Source of the DNA: Heloderma charlesbogerti
Lineage: Eukaryota; Chordata; Lepidosauria; Squamata; Helodermatidae
Direction: 5' to 3'
Length of the DNA: 64,000 bases
Assembly (NCBI GenBank): GCA_026122225.1
Contig: JANEZZ010000728.1
Coordinates: 1,488,001-1,552,000 of the forward strand
Shown in pieces: positions 1 to 12,600 of the stretch. The position numbers were made by a program, and so were the translations under genes. The first letter of the stretch is position 1; every line of letters begins with the position of its first letter. The notes beneath the pieces were generated by a model that was not told where the DNA came from, ran no database searches, and worked only from the letters and a program-made list of their open reading frames with translations.

Positions 1-734
1 TTGGCGGGGGCATAAGCACCTGTTGGATACCGCCCTGAAGCCTGTACCGTGGCTGAGATGCATAGGAAACCAAGTTAAGCAAATAGAGGTTGATAAAAAG
101 TTGGGGATTTCATTTTGTTAAATTCCCTGCGAGGTTTACCTGATTTCACTTAAACTCTGGATGCATGAATATTCTAAGAGACATTATCTCATTTTTATAT
201 ATGCCATAAATCGATGATTTCAGTTCTGTTTTCATTTATTTAATTTCATTTATTTTCTATTCTGTTTTTAAGTGATTATGCGGTGTCTGTGCTGTTTAGT
301 ATACAATTAATATAAATTTAAATAAATTAAGTTTAATTTGAACTGCGCAAATACGTACTTCATTTTATTAATTTTAATGGGTTGAAAATATGCATGAACA
401 TCTGCTTCCTATGTGCGGGGGTGGCATGTGGTGCTTACTGGCTTCACAGGCTCACTGCTTGAAGTTTGTAAAATTCTTCACTAACAGTCATCTAGAAAAA
501 CTTCATTGTGTTCAGTTAGTGATGTCATAAATGTTTGGGCCTACCCTTTTTTTCTTCAGATACTCTTCTAGTCAGCTATCCTAGATCACAGTAATACTAG
601 CTTCAGCTCACAGTTTCCTGGGACTGTAGACTCCGGCCTCATCCATTGGCCAGAGAACTGAGGGCCACTGGGCAGCAAGGGGGAGACCAACCTAGCCCCA
701 TATATCAGCCAAAGAAGGAACAACTGTAGGCAGC

Positions 735-957
735 TTGTTTTGTCCTTTCCTATCAGAAAGGACAGCTATCAGAACTTTGAAACTAAGAACTGGTGCCTGC
801 GTTTTGCTCTCCCCTCCTCCATCCCTTTTTCTTTTGTGTCATATAATTTATATTGTAAGCCTGAGTGCATGCTGTCTTAATATTAATCTTTGTAAGCTGT
901 TCTGGGAGCCTTTTTTGGCTGAAGAGCAGGGTAAAAATGCGCAAATAAATAAACTAT
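735..957 (+). repeat. Dispersed retroposon 3' tail, copy 1
   Basis: ttatattgtaagcctgagtg, ctgttctgggagcctttttt, ggctgaagagcagggtaaaa and caaataaataaac. Two further copies of the same tail occur at 52436 and 59141. Family not named with certainty; L2- or SINE-type with AATA tail. Confidence 0.65.
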
Positions 958-3059
958 AGTTACCAAAGTACAAATCCCAATCAGGTAAAGGAACTTGCAT
1001 GCAAGTGATATAAACATAGGTTTGCATCTGGCTGTGCTCCTGTGTCACGCAGGTTACCCAGGCTCCGTTGAACTGATGTATTCTTCTACTGTGAATGCAC
1101 ATTCTCATCCAGAACTACTTTTTGTATAGGACTGCAGCAGCATTAGGACCATTGTTTAAAAACAGCAACACAGGATAGAATGAACATACCCAACCTCACA
1201 AACCAGTTCTTACATTAAACCACTTCATTAGGAAAATTCACAATGATCAGAGCATTTCAGAAAACTTTCTAAATATCAGTTAACTCACCATATCTCAAAT
1301 AGTGGGATGTTGAGTCAGTGGTAGATGTGAACAGACTATTTTGTATGTCTTCCTGTTCTGAAAGTGTGAGTTGCATTGATCCCAGGGGAGTTACAAAGAA
1401 GAGGGGTAACAAATCTCCAACAAGGTGGAGTGGTGAGGGGAGAGAAGTGGGAGCTGCTGGAGGGGGGTGCATAGGAGGCAAATGACTGGGGAAGTAGAAG
1501 AAGCTGTGCATGTGTATGCAGTGAGATTTGGGGGAGGAGGGTGGAGAGTGGTTCAGATGATCTCATACATTTAGAACTCAGTGGGTTTATACATTTACCT
1601 GATTATGATGGTTTGAACCATAGTTTATAACTTAATAGGAGCATGTTGATAAATTATTTTGTTAGGTCTGTTAGCTTCTCCATTTAACAACTAATCACAT
1701 CTTTTTGTAATACAGTCATGGCATAATGGGAAGGGCAAGATGCTGTAGGTTGTAGCAAGAATGTTGAGATAAGGTGGTCCTTGGAGGGGCTAGTGAATTT
1801 CCAGCATATCGTGACCTGTTTTTCAGCTTGAGATCTGTACCTAGGTTAACATAGCCAATTAACAAGTATATTTTTAAAACATTTCAAGTTTTCTTCATTT
1901 GCCAAGTGTTTGGTTAATTTTGATGAAACAAAGCCTCATCCGCACAGCTTTGCGTGTGGTTGCTCTTAAGTCCCTCCTAGTGAAATATGCTGTCATGATT
2001 GGGTGGGATATTCCTTCATTGGAAATAGTCAGGCTTTTTCTTGCATTAAAGGAAGTGTTGCCCATTTTACTTGTGCTATCAAGACCAGGGAAGGAAAAAT
2101 ATCAGGGTTCTTTCAATTACGGAAGGTGTATGATGCAGGAGTACACAGCCTTCAAATAGCCAAATTTTTAGAAAGGAAGGAAATGTCTGAAATAGCTAGG
2201 ATGGCAAGATGGTCCTTCCATGAACTGGCCATCTTGTCTCATGGTCAGTCTGTTACCTTCAATGGTAGTGACTGGAGCATGGCTATATGCAGCATGGGCT
2301 TATGAATGCACTGGGAGGAGCTGTGTTGACCAAACTGAGAGAGTTCTTTTGGGATTGCAAGTGACAGGGGACATAGCAAGGTGGATTTGATCTGCATACA
2401 AAACGCAAGATGCTTCTGAAATCCAGGTTTAAAATGCTGTGGCTACTGAGTAGCCACAGTCCTTCATGAGCTATTTAGAACAGAAAAGGACGTATCTCTT
2501 TGAAGAGGAAAATAACTGAAATAAGGCTGAACTAATTCATAGAACTTGAAACAGCCTCTGGGTGATGGGTGCTCCATGTATTGTCTAGTACAGTGGAATG
2601 GCTTAAAGACATGGGTCATCCCCATCCTATGGCGAGTTTCTTTGACATTACCCACAATATCTGATGATGAAGTACAGGGTAAGTGCTCTCCATACTATAG
2701 ATGCTGCTTGGAGTAGCCACTGTGTGAGGGCTGTTTCAAGTGGCATCTGCATGGTTCTATAATGTGTATTGTGTTTCTAAGATAACAATTTAGGTTTCTC
2801 CTGTATTGGTCTCAAATGGTCTTATATATCATTTAAATGTCGCTTGTGATGGTTATAGAGCTTGCCTTGAAAAGTGAAGGAATTTATTGGATTTCCATAG
2901 CCTTAAACATGACAAGGTACAACTTTGTAAGCAAGTATTGATTGATTTAATGTGCTGCCAGGTGTCTTTAAAAATCATATCTAGGCAGGGTTCCATGTGC
3001 CTGACATTGTATTTAAATCTGTCGCTGGCACCTACATGTGCAATGTTATTTTTATTTAT

Positions 3060-3337
3060 TTAGGGTACAGTCCTATGTTGATAGTTGGCAGCCTCCGAAG
3101 CTCTCCCCGCCCCTGAGACTGCTCCTTATCCCTGGCTCTGCCCTCAGGTTTCCAAGTGCAGAGGGGTAGCTGGTGTGGTTCTCTCCACGATGGCTGTGAG
3201 GGGGGAGGGGGAGGGGATGGAGAGCACGGTTTACTGGCTCTGAGATCGGAGCGCTGTCTCCAACCTCAGTGCCAGTAAACTGAACAATCCTATGGCCCCC
3301 CAGACACTTTCTAGGGGCCATAGGATTGCACTTTTAA
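3060..3337. repeat. Nonautonomous DNA element, TTAAGG/AATCCTATG-end family
   Basis: Starts ttagggtacagtcctatg and ends cataggattgcacttttaaa, giving inverted ends. GC-rich interior. Same end sequence as the elements at 14392, 33552 and 53016. Confidence 0.6.
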
Positions 3338-3470
3338 AGTATTTATATACTGCCCTTCATACAAATATATCCCAGGGCAGTTTGCAATACGAAATTACAA
3401 TAAAATATAAATGCATAATTAAAATATTATAAAAACACAATTAAAACACATTAGCTATATCTTAAATAAT
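3338..3470 (-). repeat. L2-like 3' tail, - orientation
   Basis: On the + strand: tttatatactgcccttcata, cccagggcagtttgcaatac, then an A/T-rich region. This resembles reverse-oriented LINE tails (accgccct/agggcggt pattern). Boundaries approximate. Confidence 0.5.
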
Positions 3471-3510
3471 TTGTTTAGCTTTTAAAGCAAAGTATTTTTC
3501 TTAATTCTAG

Positions 3511-3636
3511 TGCCAAGGATGATATTGACCTTGATGCTCTTGCTGCTGAAATAGAGGGTGCAGGTGCTGCCAAGGAACAAGAGCCTCAGAAGTCTAAAGG
3601 CAAGAAGAAAAAGGAAAAGAAGAAACAAGATTATGA
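3511..3636 (+). CDS. EIF5B: EIF5B window exon 1
   Basis: Acceptor ttaattctag, donor gtaagt. Encodes [20 protein letters not shown] followed by a Lys-rich run, typical of the eIF5B N-terminus. The exon begins one base into a codon split with the upstream exon and ends two bases into the next. Confidence 0.95.
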
Positions 3637-6600
3637 GTAAGTGTACAAAACCTGCATTTTGTAGCCAGAATCCAACGAAGGATACGGATGCTTGGAAGCA
3701 GGCTTCTGTGTACCTATTGTTAACTAATTGAAAAACCATGCACACAAATATGTTCTGTGGGTATGTTGTCCTGATGTTAAAAAGCTCCATCCAGGAGCCA
3801 AGGCTATATACTAAGCTTGTCAGCAGTAGCTACAGTAGTTTGGAGGAGGGGATGCTGAATCCACCTCTCACACTCCAGAACAGAACACTGGCACTTTCAG
3901 TGATAGCGCCCTGCTTCCAGTTGGATAAATGCTTGGATAGTATCCTGCTGATACCTGTGTGTATCACTGAATCCAGGCACTGCATGGATTTGTCTGTTTG
4001 GCAACAACAGTACAAATTGTGTTGTCCCCTTTACCAGTGGCCTGCAGGCACGTTGAGTCTCCACTCTTCTTCCACCACCTCCTCCCCAAATCTGCTTCTT
4101 ATGAAATGAAGAACGAGGTATGCAAGAGAAGGAAGGACCAACCTTCTGCTACTGATTTACTACTCTGGCTCCCTTCTTGAGTAATCTCCCAGATGGAAGG
4201 GGCCTAACAGTATAGATCTGTGTGATAGAATTTTGTTCATCATTTGTGTCTCTGTAAAGTGCTTGCTAGCTTAGAAAGGTAAGAAGGGGAACAGACAATA
4301 GGGCATGTAAGGAAGAGAATGCTATTGCAACAACTCTCTTTCTGTCCCTCCTTTCAAATTTTTGGTGCCGTTTCAATAGCATGAAAGGAGAAAGAGTGTT
4401 GGAATTCAGAAAGCTAGGCAGCAGCAGCAATGCTTTTGGGCACTGGATTCATCCAGTCATTGATCCCTGGTTTATATGCAAGTAAACAAAGCTTTCTAAA
4501 ACATATGCAATTGTTCTTATTGTAGTGAAGAGGATATTTTGAAAGAATTGCAAGAGCTGTCTGTAGAGGCACAAGGAGGGAAAGTTGAAAGAGAACCAGC
4601 TGCAATAAAGGTAAATTTAGTAAAGTAAAAAAGTAAAAGTAAAAAAGATTGTGGGGGCAGGGGAGGGGGACCTGTACACAAAGTGCTGCACTATAGTTGA
4701 AAGCCCCAGCCCAAAGATATTGTGAAATCCTTTAAGGGAGAAAAAACATTTGGTGTACTCCAGAAAAAGCTATTTCACATGTGGGAAGTGATCTGTTGTG
4801 TAGGCTTCTTTGCCACACTCAAAAATCATGATCCAGGATCTGTTTTTTGCAAGAGGAAGATCTGTACTCTTGGAAGATCCCTCCACCCCATTTTGGGGGA
4901 TCCCCACTTCCCACACCACAACTCACCCCATTCAGCAGGGTCTCCTGACTCTGTGTAGCATTTCCAGGGGGTTGGAGAGGCTGCTGTGGGAAGTGGGGGT
5001 GGGGGCAGTGAGTCAACTTCCATCAGCACAGTAGTTCCAGTGTAAATCTGGATCCAATCCTATACTTGCAAGATCTTCATACAAACACCCAAGTGAAGAG
5101 CAGATTTTACTGTAAGGACTGCACTGGTGGGCAATTCACTTATTTTAGAAAAATATGTCACAAGATTGCACAGTTGACTGCAGACAGTAATGGTACCATC
5201 TTCAGGAACGTGACATAGATATTTTCCCCTAATATTTGGATAGTATTTCTCAGATGTTTTTGTAGTTTAGTCCACATCCAGAGAATGTGGTTGTTACTAC
5301 TGTAATATGTTCAAATACATGACTATTTAAAATTTTCCAGTGATACTGTGAAAACTCAAAGCCCCTTTTTGATTTACCAGACAGAGAACAACAATGAAGA
5401 ACTCACCTTCTCAAAACAAGATAAAAAAAAGAAAGGAAAGAACAAAAAGTCCAGCTTGGATGATGACGATGACAGTGAAGAGATGGAAGACAAAGAGAAA
5501 AAGTCTAAAAAGGCCCCCAAATCCCAGAAGGAAGCTTCCTCTGGCAGTGATGATGATGACTTTGATTCCTTGGTTAAGAAAAAAAAAGGAAAAGCTCAAA
5601 AACCAAACAAAAAACAGGACCTTTCCGAAGACGATGAAATTATCATAATTAAGAAAAGCAAAGAGCGCATACAAGCAGTGTCCTCTGGTGAGAGTGGTGA
5701 TGAATTAGATGAAGGCTCAGAGTTGAAAAAAGGACACAAGAAAAATCAGAAGGCAAAGCTGGTGGCTGAGGCTGAAAGTGGAGATGAAGATGTGGAATCT
5801 TCATTCAAAATAAAAACAGTGGCTCAGAAGAAGGCAGAAAAAAAAGAACGAGAGAGGAGAAAACGTGAAGAGGAAAAGGCCAAACTGAGGAAACAGAAGG
5901 AAAAAGAAGATTTGGAAGCCAATAAAGAACAGGCAAAGCAAAGGGAGATTCTGAAGAAGGCTGAAAAAGAAACAGTTTCAGAATCAGTGTCAGCATCTAC
6001 CACTGTTGAAAAAGGAGAGGCTTCAATAGTAGCAGAAGGTTTGTAATATTTGGGAGAAAATTTGAGAAACATATTTTTGTGAGTCTATACGTGGTTTCTC
6101 AGAACTGGCAAGCCAAGAAACCATGTGATCTCAAAGCAGGAATTTTAGCAGTGTTGGGTTTTCTCTTGGTCTGGCTTTTAACATACTGAGAGATGTTGGT
6201 ATGTGATACTAATACGTTTTTCTCTCATTCAGCCATAAAATCTTTTCACATCTGAAAAGTTGAAGTGAATTCCACTGCTGTATGTATTTAAGAAAATATA
6301 AAAATTGTCGATAACTGGGTTCCAGAGTGCATTACTGTTATGTGAAGCAGTCCCGTTTATGATTAGCTTGGGGACTTGGACTTTGGACAAGTTTCAGGGT
6401 GTAATTTGATGAATGTCAGTATTCCCTGAGCCAGTGTAGCTAGGATCCATTACAGTTACCTTGATCACTAATTGATGGTCTTTTTTTAAAGTTGCCTTGT
6501 GGGGAAAAATATCATCTGAATTTACTTGGGGATACCTACTAGGCAATCATATTGCTGTCTTGCTCTGGTAGCTAGTTTGCATGATTAATGTGGTTCTAAA

Positions 6601-9600
6601 GCAAATGTTTTAGCTGAATATAATGTATGCATGCCTTAATCCAAAGGCCTATGTGATGAGCTCCATGCATGCAGCAGGGCTTCTGAATGGGGTCTTTTTC
6701 AGAAAGAAGCTCTCTGTGTTGCAGATTAAGTTCCTCCTAGTACTCAGAAATTTCAGAAGCTGCCATGGACAGAGTGGCCCAGTCCACATGTCATGATATG
6801 CTATAGTTCCAGAGAATCCTGGCTTACCATGATCAAGCAAGCATGCTGCCCAATTGCTTTTGCTTGGCTTCTCCTCCCAGCTGGAGTGGCTAAACAAACC
6901 ATGGACTCTCCATCTGTGGTTTATTGTGACATCTGAACTGGGGATTCTTGCTTTTCTGTCCCCGGACAAGCTAGGGTCATGAGCTGTAGTTTGAAGTTGG
7001 TTTATGGCACTTGGTTGTTTGGGAGAGACAAGCCAGAATCTCTGGCTTAGCCGCTGTAATAAATCACAGATGGAGGGTCCATGGTTTCAACTGCCCCTGT
7101 TTTTGGAGGAGGAGCCAAGTAGGAGCAGTGGGGCAGTGTGCACAAGTACGCTGCTTGGTCCTGATAAATTAGAGTGCCCCAGAACCCTGGCTTGTTGTGA
7201 TGTGTGAACTGGCCCAGTGTGAGATGCTGCTGTTGGGGGAGAACAAACACGGTGATCCTAGTATAGATATGTAAGTCCTTGCATGTACCTGAAGGGCAAT
7301 GTCTCTATTTTGTTGATTGTCTTTAGTTCTCCTTTCAAAGCAGTTAAAGTTTGGAAATGAACAACCGCCTTTCTCTCTTAGCTGATGATAATGAAGGCGA
7401 GAAAAGGAAGAAAGAGAAAGATAAAAAGAAAAAGAAAGGAGAGAAAGAGGAAAAAGAGAAGAAAAAAGGCCCCAGTAAAGCCACTGTTAAAGCAATGCAA
7501 GAAGCCTTGGCTAAGCTGAAAGAGGAGGAGGAAAGGGCAAAGAGGGAGGAAGAGGAGCGTATAAGACGACTTGAGGAGCTAGAAGCCAAGCGCAAAGAAG
7601 AGGTACTTTTCATATAAGATGGGAAAGGATAACATCCTATCAGTATGCTTTCGACTTTGAAGGGGGATTGTGCTGCGCATCTGTTAAGAATCTTATTAAA
7701 TGTCTGCCTTGACTGCTGTCAGTAACTTCTTCCTGGGAGGTGCAATGGTGCATTCCACCATTGGTATAAGTAATACTGACCTTACACTATCACCACATTT
7801 AGCATGCTAGTGCATTTACAGTCCCGTCATATGCATGTTTACTCAGAAGTAAATCCCACTGAATTCAGTCAGGATTACTCCCAAGTAAGCATGCACCAGG
7901 TTGCAGCCTTCTCAAATGGGAGCATACTACTGAGGAGTGGTTATTGCATGTTAAGATCTAATCACATGTGCTGGAAAGCATAGTATATGTATACTACTTT
8001 TTTGTAGGAACGCTTGGAACAAGAAAGGAAGGAAAGGAAGAAACAAAAAGAAAAGGAGAGGAAAGAGCGTTTGAAGAAGGAGGGAAAGCTTTTAACTAAA
8101 TCTCAGAGAGAAGCTAGAGCCAGAGCAGAAGCTACTCTTAAACTACTGCAAGCTCAGGGTAAGAATCGCTTTGTACACTACAGTTCTAACTGCCTTCCTG
8201 TATTTATTACATACACTAAAAATCTCTACATTATTTGGCAGTGTTTGGTAGCTAAGGACAAGCTTGCACAATGATCTCTTATCTGAAATTTTAGTCTCAG
8301 TAGCTGGAGAAGACAGCTGAAGATGAGCATCAGTTTTTATTTCGAATTCAAATACCTTTGGTTCTAAGTGGTCCTCTACATGTGTTACTTTCTTACTCTT
8401 ATATGTATGCTAGCTGCCTAACACTGCAGTCCTATGCACACTTTCCTGGGAGTAACGTCCACTGAATTACGTGGGAATTACTTCTGAATAAACATGGTTA
8501 GGCTAGGGCTGCATAGCTTTAATTTACATGTAACAAATGTTTGTGGCCTGATTTGGACCATCAAATCCTGGCTTACTAAACCAGGTTAGCACAAGCTCTG
8601 TGAACTTGCATGCAGCCTGTTTGCTACTGCTTTGCTCATCCCTTCATGTGAGTGAGGAAACAAACCTGGAAATTGTTGTTAACCATAGCTTCCCATTATG
8701 TGCAAATCAGGAACTGTGATTAATGGCTACCAAGAGGAAGTCAACCATAGTTAACTGTGGCTTCCTGGTTTGTTTCACTGAATGCAGCTTGTAAGTACAC
8801 CCTCCTTAAGTATCACTGTTTTTAAAAACTAGCCAATTCAGTGATCCATATAAAAAGTCTCTCAAAACCTTGAATGAAGTTGAATTGCAAGAAAGGGTGT
8901 GTGTCCGTTTAATAAATAGAATTATTTGAATTTTAGGTGTCTTTATTATTCAAAGCAGGAGAGCTATTTAGGGATTGAAGCCAGAATTACTGAGCTGCGT
9001 ATGCATTGAAATGGTTTCTTATGGTCTTGGTTCTGTAGTGGCGCTGATGTAGTGAGGGAGCTATTTTGCCCATTGCCCAATGTTAAAATTCAGAGGCTTG
9101 GATGTCCTCAGTTAAACTGTCTCTTAACAAAATTAGTGCCTGGGCTTGTTTGGGTAAAGGTGTCTGCTCTTAAACCTCAACCTGTCGCATTAATTTGCAA
9201 ACTCAGTCACTGCTCACCGAATGTGTTGCATTTCACTATTACGTTGAATGTTTTGGTAACTACTTGGCAGGTGTTGAGGTGCCATCCAAAGATTCTGTGC
9301 CCAAAAAAAGGCCAATATATGAAGACAAAAAGAAAAAGAAGCAGCAGCAACAGCAACAGCAGGAAAACAAAGAAGGTGAGAATCTCATTTCTACAGGATT
9401 TTTAAAAATGCAGATTAGGATTAGAAAACACCTGTTTCAGTAAAGTCAAAGATCGCTTCAGTCCTTCCTATCTGTTATGCTTTGAAGTAGCCACCCTGTA
9501 CATTCTTCTAGAGAAAAATAATATTCTTCTGTGTCTGTGGAACTGTTAGAAGTCAGTGGAATTCTTGATTGGCTTTTAAAAACATTTGGTATATAGATTC

Positions 9601-12600
9601 TTTTTCTAATTATACTTTATAACCTGAATTACAAGAATCTGAGATATTCTGGAAAGTAGGGTGGATGTTTCCTTCTCTACCTCAGTATCATATACATTGA
9701 AGAGTGGAAGGTGCATTATCAGTAAGAGTCCCATATATTTGTATGAGGAGAAACCTGAAATTTGTAGGAACAGTAGCATCATTACAACAGTTACCAGAGG
9801 GGTAATCTGTTATAGCAAAAACAACAAAGAGGCTTGTGGCACCTTAAAAAGACTGACAAATGTACTATGGCATGTAAACGTTGTGGCCTATAGCCTGAAT
9901 TGAGATTACAGGTTTTTATCCCCCTACAGGTATTAATTGGCTAACAAATGCCAGGCCATTTGTGTTATCATCAACATGCTTTGTGTATCATTAGTAACAA
10001 TTTTATATATAGCTTAATGTAATTGTCAGACTGCACTTGGTACATTTCATTTTGTTCTAACTCACTGCTCACAATCCTCACCCCACCTTCCCAATCATGT
10101 GTAATGGTTGTAACCTGCCAATTAAGGATGCCATTGGATGTATCTGATGAAGTAAACACTAGACTAGACCATGGAAGCTTATGCTGTAATATAGTGTTCT
10201 CCATCCAGGTGCCCTGCAGATGTGTTGCACTACAGCTGTTGTCATCCCCAGCCAGCATGGCCATTTGTGATGCTGGTTGGAAATGCTAGGAGTTGAAATC
10301 CAACACATCTGCAGGGCATCAGGTTGGGGAAGACTGCGACGAATGTGTAAGTCTTTAAGGTGCCACAAGACTATTTAATATAACTGTGGCTTCAGTAGCT
10401 TAGTTCTGGCCAGATAAAATGCATTTAAAATGTATTATATCCCCTTTTAAAAAAATTTCAGCAGAGCTGCAATAATTTTCTCTTGCAATTTTAGAAATTA
10501 TGGAGTTGACTTCCCCAACTGAGGAAACTGTAGAACAAGTTACACCAGTAAAAGAGGAAATTACTCTTCCAGGAGAACCAGGTCAGTAGTAAATTAGGTA
10601 GTCCATGTTGCTTTTTCGAAATCATAGTGCCAAGCCTCTGAGGAGCCTTTATTTCCTTTTCTTTAGTCCAATATGAGGCTAATTCAACCAGCTTTAGGAG
10701 CTGTCTTTGAAGCAACTCAGATATTATATTAAGTTAGTAACAAATATATGGCTGATTCAGTTTTGAGCCTGTACCACTCCTGTAATCATGTTGAAAAATT
10801 ACCTTATAAAGTCAGTTTTTACATGTAGAGAACCTGTCCCTATTGCTGTTTAGTTTCAGAAGAGAAGGAGGAAGAGGAACCCGAAGACATGGGATTAGAT
10901 GACTGGGAAGCTATGGCCAGTGATGAAGAGAGAGAGAAAGGTAAGTGTCTTTTGTAAAAAGGAATAGAACACCATATTGGTCTGGGGCCTCTCTTCTGCT
11001 TCTTTTTCTTTAAAGCATTGCCTAGTTTTCCTAGTGGTGAAAGCTGATTGAGTAAACAGTGGAGAATGTAGACAGAAGTGTGTTTCAGCTTGACTGCATA
11101 TTTTAAACTGCTGCATGTTCCACTTAGCTTTTGTAATTGCAGGTTTTGCATTTGTTATCCCAGTGCCCTGCAAATTTGAAACTTACATGGGACCTTGCAA
11201 TCAGCCTATTAAACACAAGGCTGAAATCAACAGTCCTTGGTAATTTAATCTTGATAAAAGGAGCCTGTGTGCTTTGCCCAGGATGAAATCAGTTATGGGT
11301 AACAACTGAATTTTATATTTTTAATAGGGGAATCCAATATTTCTTCTTGTTGCTCCCAGCAAATTTGGGGCAGCTCCAGGTCCAACCTTTAACTATCACA
11401 TGACCTGCTGGAGCCTAATTTGAATGCCTACAGAGCCCTTCCCCCTCACTTCATCTTGGGACTCTGAACATGCAGACACTGTGACTTCACCATCAAGTCA
11501 GGTTTTTTCTCCCTCATTCCACCTCCCCAAGCCCCACACACCTGCTTTTTGTAACATCTTGCCTTATTAAGAGATCTTGCATATCTTCTGTGATCTTTTG
11601 ATTGGCCTAATATAGGCATTACACCAATATGGATTTTGGAATTTTTCTTATTGCCAACCTTTGCTTTTTATGTTGCTTAACGATCTTATGAAGGGATTGT
11701 GGGACATGTTGGATGAAATACTTGCCACATTAATGTTGCAAACAAGTACTTCTGTAATATAAAGATGAAAGTCAAGAACGGCGTGAAACATCTTGAGTTT
11801 TTAGTTCGTTGTGTCCCTTTTTTAACATTCTGAGTCAAGGTAGGTGAAACTGCAATTCTTCACATAGAATTTAAGTTCACCTGTGTCCATGTCCTGTTGG
11901 GAAACATGGAACTGTTATGCACAGCTAGCTGGGTAAAATTACAACCCTATTAAGTAGGATTTAGCTCTGGTATCTACTCTTGTCAGAGAGGAAAACTGTC
12001 CACATTGAAGTCAAGGAACAAAATGAAGAGGATGAGGATGAAGATGATGAAGATGAGGATGAGGATGAGAGTGAGGAGTATGAAGATGGGGAAAGTGAGG
12101 GAAGTGAAGATGAGAAGACGTCAGATGAAAGAGAAACAGAACTTCAAACTGCTGGAAAACCATCCGTAGAGAAAAAGCCAAACAAAGAAATAAGCTCTGA
12201 TTCAGAATATGATTCAGATGACGATCGCACTAAAGAAGAACGTTCTTATGACAAAGCTAAGCGGCAAATTGAGGTATTTGGTCACCATCTTTCCCAAGTG
12301 GTTTATAGATTCAGTCTGAATAACATTAGACATTACCAATATACGTAACTTCTGATGAATTTCCAGAGTGCACCTCCACCCTGAATAGATTGCACATGGT
12401 GGCTTGTTATGTAGTTTTAAGCATATATTGCATTAGGTTTATATAAGTTAGACATAATCCTCAGTAAGTCTCTGCTGTCATTAGCAAGAGTTCCTTCCAT
12501 TTCTTATTGGTCAGGCTATACATAGCTGCTGCCCGCTCAATGACTTTGTTTCTAATAATTCTAGACAGTGTCAGAATACCCAGTTTATACTGCCTATGAA

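Larger units (their letters stand above)
1..3510 (+). other. EIF5B: EIF5B intron 1 (3' part)
   Basis: No coding exon or CpG-rich promoter is visible. Recognised content: a retroposon tail near 735-955, a DNA-element-like repeat at 3060-3337 and an L2-like tail at about 3340-3470. The remainder is AT-rich unique-looking sequence. Confidence 0.75.

Noticed and set aside
1..3510. Search for the first coding exon and promoter of EIF5B
   Set aside because: No MGKK-type start with a suitable donor and no CpG-rich segment was found, so exon 1 must be outside the window.
5411..6072. Antisense hydrophobic-looking frames opposite EIF5B exon 3
   Set aside because: Phe/Leu-rich translation is simply the reverse complement of the Lys/Glu codons of the exon.
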